Assembly: GCA_011088265.1 (NCBI GenBank)
Contig: JAALKB010000006.1
Span: 1 to 51,427 of the forward strand
Reading direction: 5' to 3'
DNA: 51,427 bases
Origin: Gammaproteobacteria bacterium
GTDB lineage: Bacteria > Pseudomonadota > Gammaproteobacteria > Arenicellales > Poriferihabitantaceae
This document shows, piece by piece, positions 33,630-44,165 of this stretch. A program made the position numbers and the translations under genes. Positions within the stretch are counted from its first letter, which is position 1; every line of letters begins with the position of its first letter. A model generated the notes under the pieces. It did no database searches. It had not been told where the DNA came from and was given only the letters and a program-made list of their open reading frames with translations.

Positions 33630-34814
33630 TTATGCTTCAGAGGATTCAAATCTTGAAGACAATATCTTGATCGCTGGTAGGGTTTTTCCTTCCAAAAACT
33701 CCAGAAACGCGCCACCGCCGGTGGATATGTAGGAAATGTCATTGCCCAGATTGTATTTATCAACCGCCGCCAAAGTATCTCCACCCCCGGCAATTGAAAA
33801 AGCGGAAGACTCTGCTATTGCTTTTCCCAGTTGCTGGGTACCTCGACTAAACTGGTCAAACTCGAACACTCCTACCGGACCATTCCAAACAATAGTACCC
33901 GCATTCTGCATGAATTGTGCATAAAGAGCAGATGTTTCTGGTCCAATATCCAGAATCATATCCATATCATCAATATCCTGAACGGACTTAATCACTGGCT
34001 CAGCATCTCTAGAAAACGATTTTCCTACCACAACATCCACAGGAATCGGAATCTCTCGGCCTTTAGCTTCCGCCTGCATCATTAGCTTTTTTGCCTCGTG
34101 GATAAGGTCCTGCTCGAATAATGACGCACCCACGTTATGTCCTGCAGCAGCAATAAAGGTATTGGCAATTCCTCCTCCAGGAACCAACTGATCAACGACA
34201 TTTGATAGGGATTCGAGCACCGTGAGCTTAGACGAGACCTTGGCACCGCCCACTATGGCAACCATGGGACGATCAGGTTGATCTAAAGCACCGCTGAGGG
34301 CCTCAATTTCATTTTGAAGTAAAGGGCCAGAGCATGCTATTGGCGCAAATTGTGCTACGCCCTGTGTCGATGCCTGAGCGCGATGGGCGGTACCAAAGGC
34401 ATCCATGACAAACACGTCACAAAGTGATGCATAAGCTCTGGACAACTCTTCGTCATTGGACTTTTCACCCAAATTGAACCGGACATTCTCTAACAAAACC
34501 ACTTCACCATTCTTCAATTCTGGGGGGGTAAACAGATAATCCGAATTGAGTTTCACCTTAACCCCAAGGCGCTGACTCACACAATCCGCAACGGGCTCCA
34601 AAGAAAATGCAGAATCAAACACCCCTTCCTCTGGACGACCCAAATGGGACATAACCATCACTTTGGCGCCTGCGGCCACCGCATCCTGAATGGTTCCCAG
34701 AGAAGCCATAATACGCTTATCTGAAGCGACAACTCCATTACGAATGGGCACATTCAAATCCTGACGGATTAACACCCGTTTACCACGGAGCTCCATGTCT
34801 GCAAGTTGATACAT
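33630..34814 (-). CDS. pgk: Phosphoglycerate kinase
   Basis: Transfers phosphate from 1,3-bisphosphoglycerate to ADP. The 394 residues show [64 protein letters not shown] and the C-terminal [12 protein letters not shown]...[13 protein letters not shown]. In most proteobacteria the phosphoacceptor region reads DAFGTAHRA, as here. It follows tkt by 74 bases on the same strand; epd or gapA, often between tkt and pgk, is missing here, and no fba follows. Confidence 0.97.
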   Translation of the reverse strand: MYQLADMELRGKRVLIRQDLNVPIRNGVVASDKRIMASLGTIQDAVAAGAKVMVMSHLGRPEEGVFDSAFSLEPVADCVSQRLGVKVKLNSDYLFTPPELKNGEVVLLENVRFNLGEKSNDEELSRAYASLCDVFVMDAFGTAHRAQASTQGVAQFAPIACSGPLLQNEIEALSGALDQPDRPMVAIVGGAKVSSKLTVLESLSNVVDQLVPGGGIANTFIAAAGHNVGASLFEQDLIHEAKKLMMQAEAKGREIPIPVDVVVGKSFSRDAEPVIKSVQDIDDMDMILDIGPETSALYAQFMQNAGTIVWNGPVGVFEFDQFSRGTQQLGKAIAESSAFSIAGGGDTLAAVDKYNLGNDISYISTGGGAFLEFLEGKTLPAIKILSSRFESSEA

Positions 34815-34888
34815 AATCTTATCTAACGAAAATTCGATGAAGTTATTTCGATATTCGGGAATCCGATGAGAATAAATTCGGATAGCAG

Positions 34889-36886
34889 CTAATCAGCAAG
34901 CAGGTTCGATATCGTCAATACAACATTATCAACGGTCATCCCCAGATGCTCGAATACCTCTTTCGCGGGCGCGGATTCACCAAATGTATCGATGCCTACC
35001 ACCGCGCCATCGAAGCCCACGTATTTTCCCCATCCACCGCTAACACCGGCCTCAACCACCACTCTTTTGTTAACCGATACGGGCAACACGGATTGGCGAA
35101 AGTCCTCATCCTGCGCTTCAAATCGATCTGTTGAAGGCATTGAAACCACTCGTATCCCTCGGTGGGGCAATTTTTCTGCTGCTGCCATCGCCAATTCTAC
35201 TTCAGAGCCAGTTGCAATTAGAATCAGTTCCGGATGCCCATCACAGTCCTTTAATACATACCCTCCCTTGCTGATGCAATCCAACTGATCCCTATTGCGT
35301 GTCTGATGTTGTAGATTCTGGCGAGAAAAAATCAAAGAAAAAGGCTGATCCTTCGACTCAATCGCTTGCTGCCACGCAACCGCAGATTCCACTGCATCAC
35401 AGGGTCGCCATACAGACATTCCTGGAATCAATCGAAGCGTTGCGGTTTGCTCAACCGGTTGGTGGGTTGGACCATCTTCACCCAGGCCCACTGAGTCATG
35501 AGTAAACACATAGATCGTTGGCACTTTCATTAATGCCGACATTCTCAGCGCATTTCGCGCGTATTCAGAAAACATTAAAAACGTCGAACAATAAGTTTTG
35601 AAGCCACCGTGGAGCGTCACTCCGTTGTTAATCGCCGCCATGGCAAATTCTCTAACACCATAATAAATATAGTTTCCATCTGGATACTCCTGAATTCCCT
35701 TAGATCCAGACCAGATCGTCAGATTTGAGCCAGCCAGATCGGCTGAACCACCAATCAACTCCGGCAATAAAGGGCCAAACTCCTGCAAAGCATTCTGCGA
35801 TGCTTTTCGGGACACAATGGTTTCCTGCTTTTCAGCGATCTGACTAATCTTTTCATGATTCCGTTTATGCCATTCTTCGGATAAAGTCGATGACATGCGC
35901 CTTTCGTATTCAGCCGCAAGTTCCGGGTGGTCTGCTCGATATTTTTCGAACATTTCCTGCCATTGAAATTCTACTTTTTTTCCATGGTCTCTGGCATCCC
36001 AGGCATCATAAATCTCACCAGGGACCTCAAATGGGCCATAATGCCAATCCAGAGTTGCCCTGGTAAGCTCAATTTCCTCTGCACCCAGTGGGGCCCCATG
36101 AGAAGATTCTTTTCCTCCTTTATTTGGCGACCCGAAACCAATGGTCGTTTTACAACAAATTAATGTAGGCTTGTCACTAACCTGTTTAGCGGACTCCAGC
36201 GCTGCGTGAATGGCATTGGAGTCATGCCCATCTATGTCGGAAATCACATGCCACCCATACGATTCAAACCTGCCCGGCGTGTTATCCGCAAACCATCCTT
36301 CAACTTCCCCATCAATGGAAATGCCATTGTCATCATAAATAGCAATAAGCTTGCCAAGCCCCAGAGTTCCTGCCAAAGAACACGCTTCGTGGGAAATTCC
36401 CTCCATTAAGCAGCCATCCCCCAGAAAAACATAGGTGTGATGATCAACCACGGAAAATTCTGGTCGATTGAATTGCGCCCCAAGAGTTCTCTCCGCAATT
36501 GCCATTCCCACCGCATTAGCAATTCCTTGCCCTAACGGGCCTGTAGTCGTCTCTACACCTGGCGCATAACCGTATTCAGGATGCCCGGGTGTTTTTGAAT
36601 GCAGTTGTCTGAATTGTTTAATATCCTCAATGGAAAGATCATATCCTGTCAAATGCAATAGAGAATAAATGAGCATAGAGCCATGACCGTTTGAAAGTAC
36701 AAATCGATCCCGGTCAGACCACGTTGGGTTCAAGGGATTGTGTTTAAGAAAGTCACTCCACAACACTTCAGCAATATCAGCCATCCCCATTGGCGCACCA
36801 GGATGGCCGCTCTTTGCCTTTTGGACAGCATCCATACTCAATGCACGAATAGCGTTTGCCTTGGTCCGTTTGTCAATTGACGTCAT
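34889..36886 (-). CDS. tkt: Transketolase
   Basis: A thiamine-diphosphate enzyme of the pentose phosphate pathway that moves two-carbon units between sugar phosphates. The 665 residues match the family. It has [34 protein letters not shown], the ThDP motif [13 protein letters not shown]...DDNGISIDG, the pyrimidine-domain [11 protein letters not shown], and the C-terminal domain with [24 protein letters not shown] lies before the ATG, giving a fair Shine-Dalgarno. It ends with TAG, which matters for judging the pyrB amber codon. Upstream metK is absent. Confidence 0.97.
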   Translation of the reverse strand: MTSIDKRTKANAIRALSMDAVQKAKSGHPGAPMGMADIAEVLWSDFLKHNPLNPTWSDRDRFVLSNGHGSMLIYSLLHLTGYDLSIEDIKQFRQLHSKTPGHPEYGYAPGVETTTGPLGQGIANAVGMAIAERTLGAQFNRPEFSVVDHHTYVFLGDGCLMEGISHEACSLAGTLGLGKLIAIYDDNGISIDGEVEGWFADNTPGRFESYGWHVISDIDGHDSNAIHAALESAKQVSDKPTLICCKTTIGFGSPNKGGKESSHGAPLGAEEIELTRATLDWHYGPFEVPGEIYDAWDARDHGKKVEFQWQEMFEKYRADHPELAAEYERRMSSTLSEEWHKRNHEKISQIAEKQETIVSRKASQNALQEFGPLLPELIGGSADLAGSNLTIWSGSKGIQEYPDGNYIYYGVREFAMAAINNGVTLHGGFKTYCSTFLMFSEYARNALRMSALMKVPTIYVFTHDSVGLGEDGPTHQPVEQTATLRLIPGMSVWRPCDAVESAVAWQQAIESKDQPFSLIFSRQNLQHQTRNRDQLDCISKGGYVLKDCDGHPELILIATGSEVELAMAAAEKLPHRGIRVVSMPSTDRFEAQDEDFRQSVLPVSVNKRVVVEAGVSGGWGKYVGFDGAVVGIDTFGESAPAKEVFEHLGMTVDNVVLTISNLLAD

Positions 36887-37268
36887 TAACCGCCTCTTAT
36901 CAGGGTTTGAAAATTTTGGGAATAAAAATGCCCTCCTAAATAGCAGCTTAAAGGAAGCTACCGCTTCGGATTAGCTAATGGGAGAGCAAAGATAGTTTTC
37001 ATATTTCAAGAACAAACCGCATAAAAATAACACGCCAATCAGCACTTCCAGATCGCTGTCCAAAGACCTGGTTTTTGCAAGTAATGAAGATCGACTGTTA
37101 CGATAATTTGCCGTTACAAATGCGAAAGAATGAACTCGTTTTCAAGTCTGGGAATATAGCCCTTTTCAGTAATTTCCTAAAGAGAAAATCCATGCAGGAT
37201 TATTAACAAAGCAAAAAACCACTATGCTTTGGCATGGGTGCGGCCAAGGCATGGGCATGGGCATGGGA
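36887..37268. other. Intergenic region upstream of tkt
   Basis: A stretch of 382 bases between the inositol-monophosphatase-family gene and tkt, all minus strand. It must hold the tkt promoter. A TAGCAGCTT / AAGCTA stem occurs at about 36941-36962. Three tandem CATGGG hexamers lie at 37250-37267, with a fourth copy at 37233-37238. No gene was seen. Confidence 0.5.
37250..37267. repeat. Three tandem CATGGG hexamers
   Basis: CATGGG is repeated three times without gaps just beyond the stop codon of the inositol-monophosphatase-family gene, with one more copy 12 bases to the left. It is a simple-sequence tract likely to vary by slippage. Confidence 0.8.
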
Positions 37269-38105
37269 TTAGAATTTCATATTTCCCGAAGCATTACAAT
37301 TCGTTTCAATCCAGCTTTTCCACTGGGTTAACAAAGCAGGGGTAATGGCGGCAACTACCGACCGCTTTCTAAGGCTGCCGCAGTTTAGGGGTTTTCCGGA
37401 CAGGGAAGTAGCCGCACCGCCAGCTTCCTTCAAAATAAGATAACCAGCGGCAAAATCCCAAAGTTTTTGACCACCGTGTAGATATAGTTGAAATCGGCCA
37501 GCTGCCAGCCAACACCATTCCAACACGGACGCACCAAGGTTTCGCTGAGAACGATAAGGAGGACATCGCACCAATTGTGCTGACAAATCCCCAACCAGCC
37601 TTTTATAGTCCACATTGGCGATGCAATTTTCGATCGAAGGGTTAATCTTCGTCGACAGCCGTTCACCGTTGAGATAAGCACCGTTTCCGGCTTCAGCGGA
37701 AAAAATCTCGTCCCTAACAGGGTCATATACCACTGCCAATATGGGGTTGCCTTCCACGACCAGCGCCACAGAAATACCGTAAAACAGAAACCCTGAAATA
37801 AAATTCGTTGTCCCGTCTAATGGATCAATAACCCAGTATCCCTGCTCACTGTGACGGGTAACCTCCATTTGATCCGCATGTTTCATTTCTTCTCCGATGG
37901 CACCAAAACCTGCCCAACGACTGGTTAACGAATCAAGCAACTCCTCCTGCATTTGCTGATCAATGGCGGTTACGAAGCTGCCATCAAGCTTGGTTGTGTG
38001 ATCAACGCGTCCGGTTTGAAGCGCGGGCACACGTCCTGCAACCTGCTTCACCGTTGCAGCTAATTCATCCAACGTGGGATAGTTCAACGTAGGGTAGTTT
38101 TTCAT
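37269..38105 (-). CDS. Inositol monophosphatase family protein
   Basis: A magnesium-dependent phosphatase of the IMPase/CysQ/FBPase superfamily. The 278 residues have all metal-site motifs: GAIGEEMK, WVIDPLDGTTNF and KLWDFAAGYLILKEAGG. The substrate might be inositol phosphate, 3'-phosphoadenosine 5'-phosphate (CysQ) or histidinol phosphate; the sequence does not decide, and the C-terminal half (RCPPYRSQRNLGASVLEW) is not typical SuhB. The N terminus carries a small in-frame 15-base duplication (NYPTL twice). It lies between tkt and the Chp cluster on the same strand. Confidence 0.87.
   Translation of the reverse strand: MKNYPTLNYPTLDELAATVKQVAGRVPALQTGRVDHTTKLDGSFVTAIDQQMQEELLDSLTSRWAGFGAIGEEMKHADQMEVTRHSEQGYWVIDPLDGTTNFISGFLFYGISVALVVEGNPILAVVYDPVRDEIFSAEAGNGAYLNGERLSTKINPSIENCIANVDYKRLVGDLSAQLVRCPPYRSQRNLGASVLEWCWLAAGRFQLYLHGGQKLWDFAAGYLILKEAGGAATSLSGKPLNCGSLRKRSVVAAITPALLTQWKSWIETNCNASGNMKF
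38070..38099. repeat. Two tandem 15-base units inside a gene
   Basis: CAACGTGGGATAGTT and CAACGTAGGGTAGTT abut, with two mismatches, and encode the duplicated NYPTL at the N terminus of the inositol-monophosphatase-family protein. Confidence 0.85.
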
Positions 38106-38254
38106 TTAAGATAGAAACAATCAAAAAGCAGGAAGGATGAGTAATATCTCAAAACAATCAATAAATAGGATTTAATGAGTGACCAAAGTTTTGAAACGAA
38201 GTCAAAGGGTACAAAAGTCAAAGGGCACAAAAGGATGTCCCATATTATAACGTT

Positions 38255-38683
38255 TTAAAAAACATCATGTGCCAGTGTCTTCAGATCGGGTATGACTCCC
38301 AATCGACTGCCTATTTGTATAACCCCAGCCGCGTATCGGATTTCTTTTAATATTGTTGATGGCAGTAAAGTCATCGCCTCATCAATAACCACGATTTTTG
38401 GTGCTTCCCGACTAGAGAAAGCAAAAAAGTCATTTTTCCCAAATCCGTGTAATGGCCACAACACTACGGCTCTACTGTAGTCTTCATCGACAATAGGAGT
38501 TGCTCCCAACGCTTCCGAACCATTAATCAAAGGCATGGAATATTCTCTCCAATTAATCTCGTAGGAAATATAGGGTTGCCGATGGTCACAAAGCCGCTGG
38601 TTCGAGCTTGCCAAAACCTGCGCCACCATACTAACCGGTATCAGCAACGACCCCGCTCGGGTGTCTAAAGATAGGACTTTCAT
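38255..38683 (-). CDS. chpC: CheW-like protein ChpC
   Basis: A small CheW-domain adaptor of the Chp (type IV pilus) chemosensory system; in Pseudomonas ChpC is an auxiliary linker. The 142 residues have a weak CheW fold: SLLIPVSMVAQVLASSN near the N terminus, the beta-strand region WREYSMPLINGSEALG, and a middle KIVVIDEAMTLLP. Its ATG overlaps the chpA stop by four bases (ATGA), so translation is coupled, and position after chpA supports ChpC. Sequence similarity alone is modest. No chpB methylesterase lies between chpA and this gene, unlike in P. aeruginosa. Confidence 0.75.
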   Translation of the reverse strand: MKVLSLDTRAGSLLIPVSMVAQVLASSNQRLCDHRQPYISYEINWREYSMPLINGSEALGATPIVDEDYSRAVVLWPLHGFGKNDFFAFSSREAPKIVVIDEAMTLLPSTILKEIRYAAGVIQIGSRLGVIPDLKTLAHDVF

Positions 38684-41600
38684 GAGTTCTTGCGCCCTTT
38701 TTCGTTAATCAGTTTCTTGATTATAAGAGCCAGCGCAGACACGTTATACGGTCGGCTAATATAGTCGTCCGCTCCCAGATACAGCGCCTTATCTCGATGC
38801 TGCTCGTCTGACCGCGACGTGATAACGATAACAGGCAGTGTATGGTAGCGAGGCTCTTTCCTTAACTCAACCAGGAACTCATAGCCACCCATTTCTGGCA
38901 TTTCGATATCCACTAAAACGATATCCACTTTTATCTGCTTCAACATGCCAAGCGCTTCCAGGCCATTCTTCGACACCATGGCATCCAAGCCCATTGAATT
39001 TATGTCCCGCTGCATCACCGTCCTTAGTACCGACGAATCATCCACGATCAGAACCCGATTCGTTTTTTCTTCTTCTGTATCACTTGTCTTCTCCTCTAAT
39101 TCCTCCAGAGGTTGAGTTTCAAGTTCAATAGCCTCGATGAACTGACCCGGGTCTAGAATTAGAACGATGCTTGAGTCCGCTAAAACCGTCACACCGGATA
39201 CACCATTAATTGACACGAGCTGCGCACCAGGTGTTTTACTCACAATATCGACTGTTTCCTCAAACCCGTCAACTGAGAAAGCAGCAACTCGATCCGCAAG
39301 CCTAATGACGATAATGGAAACCGTTCCCTTGCTTGAAGCTGTGTCCGAAATCTCCATCTTCTCAGACAAATTTAAAATGGGTAAGCGGCGATCGTCATAG
39401 TGAAGATGCAGAACATCGTCAACTTTAGTTAAGTCAGATTTTCTAACCTCAACAATCCGTTCGATGGTTCTCGACAGGATCGCGCAACGATATTGTCCGA
39501 GCCGAACCAGCAACGCCTGTGTCACAGAAAGGGTTACTGGTAATCTGAATTGAAAGCTCGTTCCATGTCCTCTTTGAGTGGACACCGACATGGAGCCCCC
39601 CAGGCTTCGAACCGCCTGATAAACCACATTCATTCCCACACCACGACCGGATTCAAGACTAACGATTTCTTCCGTACTGAACCCCGGTTGTATGATTACC
39701 TGTAGTAAGTGATCATCGGTTACCTCTCTCATGTTTCTCGCAAATCCGAGCCTTACCGCCCTGGCAGCTATCTTATAGTAATCCAGCCCTCTTCCGTCGT
39801 CTGTTAATTCCACCAGTAGTTCCGTTCCCTGCTGAGTGACCTTCAGCTGCAATTGTCCTTCCAGATTTTTGTTCTCATGAGACCGAATGCTGGAAGGTTC
39901 GATGCCATGGGCGATGGCATTACGAATCATATGTTCAAAGGGGGCAATCATGGTGCCAATAACCTGCCTATCCACCTCGATCTCTCCGCCGATGACAACG
40001 AAGTTCACCGGTTTGTTAGATTTTCGCGAGGTTTCCCGGACCAACTGCCTTAACCTTGGCATGTGTTCGTTGATGGATGACATCCGTGCGCTCATTAGCC
40101 CAGACTGCAATTGCTCACCCAAATAGAACTGTCGAAGCAATGCCTCACCCAATTCCGAAGCCCTGTCATCCAAAGACTTCTCCACTTCGAGTAGCTCGTC
40201 GATTCTTGCTTTTATTGCGTTATTTTGTGTCTGAAGATTCACAAAACGCTCACGATACGAGGAATCAATACCCTCAGACACAACACTGCTTTCAAAGGGC
40301 ATGGGGCAGGCAGCAACCAGAGCTTCTGTTTCGCTGTCGATTTCAACCACCGATTCTTTCATCAGTCTCATACTGCTTCTGAAAGTGTCCAGCTCCTTTC
40401 GAGTTTTCTCCAGCATGTTTTTTAACTGAGTTCGAATCAATCCCAATTCCCTGGAATGATTCACCAGTTCTGAAAGTTTTTTGTTTTCAATTTTGAGTGA
40501 ACTATCAGCGAATTCCACTACTGACGAGCTACTCATTCCGTCAACCTCATCCAGCTGGGTCATGGAGAGAGCTGTAGTTTCTGCAGGCCGATTTTTCCTG
40601 GCTTCCCTGGATACCACAAAACCATCACTCATCGATGGCGAAAGTGACGCCTCGGTTTCCTGTGGGTTTAGATTGGGGTTATCAGCCTGTTCATGCTCCA
40701 ATGAATTTATCGAAGCCTCACCGTCACCGTCACTGGCACTGGCACTGGCGAAACCAGAACTGGCTATTGGGCTCACAGATTCATCGTTAGTGGGTTTCTT
40801 TAATTCACGACCAACAGACTCATCTACCAGCAAAAGCGTAATCGCCTTATTTAGCGAACTCATATGATTTCCCACACTGGCAGGAATAAATCCGAGTTCA
40901 GATGCCAAGCCATCGTGAATTTCTTCCAACAAATTAAGCAGACTTGATTGTTCGCTTTGGGGTGACACTCCCTCCTGATCCAGAAAGCTCTCAACGTTGT
41001 GAGATAAAATCGATACGTTTTCAAAGCCCGTCGCGCCCGCGCTTCCCTTCAGTGTATGGAATTCACGCCGAATAGCTATCAACATTTCGTGGGTCAGCTC
41101 GTCTGCGCGCCACTCCGCCAGATATTGATTCAACCGTGAGAGAATTGATCTGCTTTCTTCGAGAAAAATGGCTTTGATATCTGGACCTACATGGATGTTC
41201 CTTTCGCTTTCTGTATTGCCCTCTGATAACAAATCAACCGTGGCTCCCAGCAGCGCCTGGGCAACAAAATCCAACTCCGAAACAATATTTTCAGGCAACA
41301 CACCTTTTTCGCTGATTTCGTCTCCGGTTCGATCCAATAGGCCAATAGTGCCTTCAAATAAATCATCATAACGAGCAGAAAAAGTATTGAATGATGCCTG
41401 AGAATGGGCAATGGGTTCCAACTCTTCGACGCAGATAGCGATGCTATCGAATTGAATACTTCGGCAATTACCCGCCAGCGCGTGGACGCTACGTAAAAAA
41501 GTTTCCTGGTAAGATAGCGTATCGATATTCTCCGCATTAGAGACAAGAGATCGATAACTATTCTTTAATCGTAAAGTATGTTCTTTTAATTCTCCGACGA

Positions 41601-44112
41601 ATATCTGCCTGAGTTCATCGGAAAATAGGATACTAAATCTTCTCGGTGATTCTGCATCGTCATATTGAGCGGCGGAATTCGACACAACCTGACGACGGTG
41701 AGGCAAAGGCAATTCCGGTTTCTTAGCAACTACCCCCTCCTGCTTCTTATTCCTCGAGCGATCAATCAGTTCGTCCAGTTCACGTTGCCAATCCTGAAAA
41801 GCCCGTTCGGAGCCTTGTTCGATATGCTCCACTTCGGGTTGAAAGTCCACTCGAATCCGACGGCATAACGATTTGACAAACTCTTCAACATCATCATCGA
41901 AATTCAGGGACTCATCACTCAAAGCCAACATCGTCGACTCCCCCAATTCAGCGAATTCCGAAATCTCCCGTTTCTCCTGCCCCACCAGGAACACACGAAG
42001 CGCTTTAAATACTGCCTGGGTTTCATGGATAAGCAACCGTTTTTCAGGGGTAACCTTTATAACCCGCCTTTTTTCGTCGATACGGTCCAATAGAGGCATA
42101 ACGAACCGTCTATCATTTTCACTGGTGTCGTCCCATAAAACACTTTGCGAGCGCACCAAATCAACAAAGCCACCAGCTCTAAAGGAGCCATCCTGCTCCT
42201 GGGGCCCATCCAGGCTACCATCAGGGTCACGATCTGCCGACTCAGATTGCTCATTGGCCGAATTTTCCGTTTGTGCGTTTTCCTCTGCATAATCACCCTC
42301 ACCCATTGCAATCAATGCAGCTCTGGTGTTCTCGACAAGGAGGTCAGAATGATTATCCGTGTACTGGAGCTCATCCGCATAGACCTGCAAACTGGCAATC
42401 ACAAAAGCCACCTGTTCTCTTTGAACAGGAGTAATGATCAGTGAAGTATCATCCTGACAAAACGTATCGATGGTAAAAATCAGTGACCTTGCAAGCTCCA
42501 GCCCCTTATTCGCTTCAAGAACAAGCAGCCATTTCGTTATTTGCACTAAACCTGTTCTTATCCGACTGAGGTTCACTACATCCCCATCCTGCTGATAATT
42601 GTAGATAACACTCTCAAAACTCTTTAGTCTAATGATAATCTCACTTAATACCAGACTCCGAGCTTCTTCGATCTCATTGGAAATATAACGCTCATCTGGG
42701 GTAATTTCCCAGTCTTCATCTTCGCTTTGTTGGTTAACCAGAGTTGAGAGATTGGCTCTGCTGGCATTCACCGTTGCGATCCATTGGGACGACGAAACCG
42801 GCGGGCGACGCAAACCATCAATCACTAATAACATCGCTGATGCCAGCCGAAGATCAACCCCGGATTCTTCTTCAATGGGTTCATGATAAATGGGCTCACG
42901 ATGCGCTTCATCTGCTTCGTGCTCACTTTCTTCATAAACCACAGCTTTCACTGTTTTGATAGTGGAATTAATCGTCATGACCAAATCCGCCAGCTCAGTA
43001 ATTTCTCGCTCCCGTGCTTCTCCTTCAAGTAGCTGTAACAATGAAAGAAAAGAAACGTTGGTTTCACTGGATAATTCTCCACCAATACACTCTTCCAGAC
43101 CATTCTCCAGCAAATAGAGCTCGGAAGAAGTAAACACATCGGCTAATTCACCTAACTTTCGCTCCAACTCCCTGTCCTGTGGGCCAGGTTCGCTTTGCGA
43201 GTCGAAGACGAACCATTCCTCCAATCGAGCCAGCTCATAAACTTTCGAATTAACCGTTTTACCGGCCTGCACCGACCGGCTCACACCCGTGCCGATATAA
43301 AAGAGCATCTGCTTAATCAACTCATGGGGTGGATTTTGCTTAATCGACTCATTACTCTCGTCTTTCATCCGGGTAATTTCTAGGTCAAAGTTGGCAAACT
43401 GAGCCTTCACTTCATTGGAAATCGCCAACTCTCCCTGGCGCATTACTTCTACAAAGTCTTTCGCCACAAACCACAAATCCCGCAAAACCCCGACCTTACT
43501 AATTTGTCGAAGCTGACCGAGTATTTCTGAAATATTCAACAGCATTCCTTGTCGGTTATCATTGCTCAACCAATGCAATAGGGACTGTCTGAATCTCTGT
43601 CGAAGATGAAAAAGCAGATTGATTCTCTCTGAATCAGTTAAACCCAACACCCGTTCACCAGGCTCCTCCAACCTGAAATCCAAAGACGGAGCAAACAGGT
43701 CATACAAAGCTAACCGGGTCCGGTTTGTGAGCTTTCTGACTTCGTTGATAGAGGAAACCAATAGAAGGGGAGATTGGGGAGACTCATGCTCGATGGCATA
43801 CAAATATGTTTTAACCTCCCGGATACCAATAATGAATCGAGCAACCATACCTTCCCTCTCGCTTTCGTTCCTTGAATCCATCATCCGCTGATTCAGTAGC
43901 GCAAGATCTTCAACAAATAAACAGGCGGCATTGAGATCCAAAACACGGAGAATCCCGTATATCTTATGTAGGGAATCAGAGACAACATTCAATGTTCCAG
44001 TGTCTGCGCCATTACGGACCCTGCCTACACTATTTTCTATCCGCTTAATATATTCCCACAGTTCCGGCTTCACCCAACCGAACATTTGAGGACCACAAGA
44101 TGGGATGCTCAT
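38680..44112 (-). CDS. chpA: Hybrid CheA-type histidine kinase ChpA
   Basis: The central kinase of type IV pilus chemosensing. The 1810 residues are shorter than the roughly 2470 of P. aeruginosa ChpA. The N-terminal region (about 1-80, WVKPELWEYIKRIE) resembles the phosphate-less N-terminal Hpt domain. Clear Hpt motifs are HALAGN near residue 880 and the canonical HTLKGSAG near residue 1017; a Ser/Asp/Glu-rich linker follows. The ATPase has N-box HMIRNAIAHGIE near 1396, G1 TDDGRGLD and G2 GRGVGMNVV. A CheW-like domain leads to a C-terminal receiver starting VLIVDDSSVLR near 1686 with phospho-Asp in VLVDIEMPEMGG. The loss in length is mainly in the Hpt array, which suggests fewer phosphate relays. 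Confidence 0.94.
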   Translation of the reverse strand: MSIPSCGPQMFGWVKPELWEYIKRIENSVGRVRNGADTGTLNVVSDSLHKIYGILRVLDLNAACLFVEDLALLNQRMMDSRNESEREGMVARFIIGIREVKTYLYAIEHESPQSPLLLVSSINEVRKLTNRTRLALYDLFAPSLDFRLEEPGERVLGLTDSERINLLFHLRQRFRQSLLHWLSNDNRQGMLLNISEILGQLRQISKVGVLRDLWFVAKDFVEVMRQGELAISNEVKAQFANFDLEITRMKDESNESIKQNPPHELIKQMLFYIGTGVSRSVQAGKTVNSKVYELARLEEWFVFDSQSEPGPQDRELERKLGELADVFTSSELYLLENGLEECIGGELSSETNVSFLSLLQLLEGEAREREITELADLVMTINSTIKTVKAVVYEESEHEADEAHREPIYHEPIEEESGVDLRLASAMLLVIDGLRRPPVSSSQWIATVNASRANLSTLVNQQSEDEDWEITPDERYISNEIEEARSLVLSEIIIRLKSFESVIYNYQQDGDVVNLSRIRTGLVQITKWLLVLEANKGLELARSLIFTIDTFCQDDTSLIITPVQREQVAFVIASLQVYADELQYTDNHSDLLVENTRAALIAMGEGDYAEENAQTENSANEQSESADRDPDGSLDGPQEQDGSFRAGGFVDLVRSQSVLWDDTSENDRRFVMPLLDRIDEKRRVIKVTPEKRLLIHETQAVFKALRVFLVGQEKREISEFAELGESTMLALSDESLNFDDDVEEFVKSLCRRIRVDFQPEVEHIEQGSERAFQDWQRELDELIDRSRNKKQEGVVAKKPELPLPHRRQVVSNSAAQYDDAESPRRFSILFSDELRQIFVGELKEHTLRLKNSYRSLVSNAENIDTLSYQETFLRSVHALAGNCRSIQFDSIAICVEELEPIAHSQASFNTFSARYDDLFEGTIGLLDRTGDEISEKGVLPENIVSELDFVAQALLGATVDLLSEGNTESERNIHVGPDIKAIFLEESRSILSRLNQYLAEWRADELTHEMLIAIRREFHTLKGSAGATGFENVSILSHNVESFLDQEGVSPQSEQSSLLNLLEEIHDGLASELGFIPASVGNHMSSLNKAITLLLVDESVGRELKKPTNDESVSPIASSGFASASASDGDGEASINSLEHEQADNPNLNPQETEASLSPSMSDGFVVSREARKNRPAETTALSMTQLDEVDGMSSSSVVEFADSSLKIENKKLSELVNHSRELGLIRTQLKNMLEKTRKELDTFRSSMRLMKESVVEIDSETEALVAACPMPFESSVVSEGIDSSYRERFVNLQTQNNAIKARIDELLEVEKSLDDRASELGEALLRQFYLGEQLQSGLMSARMSSINEHMPRLRQLVRETSRKSNKPVNFVVIGGEIEVDRQVIGTMIAPFEHMIRNAIAHGIEPSSIRSHENKNLEGQLQLKVTQQGTELLVELTDDGRGLDYYKIAARAVRLGFARNMREVTDDHLLQVIIQPGFSTEEIVSLESGRGVGMNVVYQAVRSLGGSMSVSTQRGHGTSFQFRLPVTLSVTQALLVRLGQYRCAILSRTIERIVEVRKSDLTKVDDVLHLHYDDRRLPILNLSEKMEISDTASSKGTVSIIVIRLADRVAAFSVDGFEETVDIVSKTPGAQLVSINGVSGVTVLADSSIVLILDPGQFIEAIELETQPLEELEEKTSDTEEEKTNRVLIVDDSSVLRTVMQRDINSMGLDAMVSKNGLEALGMLKQIKVDIVLVDIEMPEMGGYEFLVELRKEPRYHTLPVIVITSRSDEQHRDKALYLGADDYISRPYNVSALALIIKKLINEKGRKNS

Positions 44113-44165
44113 CTGGCTATACTGGTTTATTCGTTATACACAGAAAATACATTTATAAAAGATGC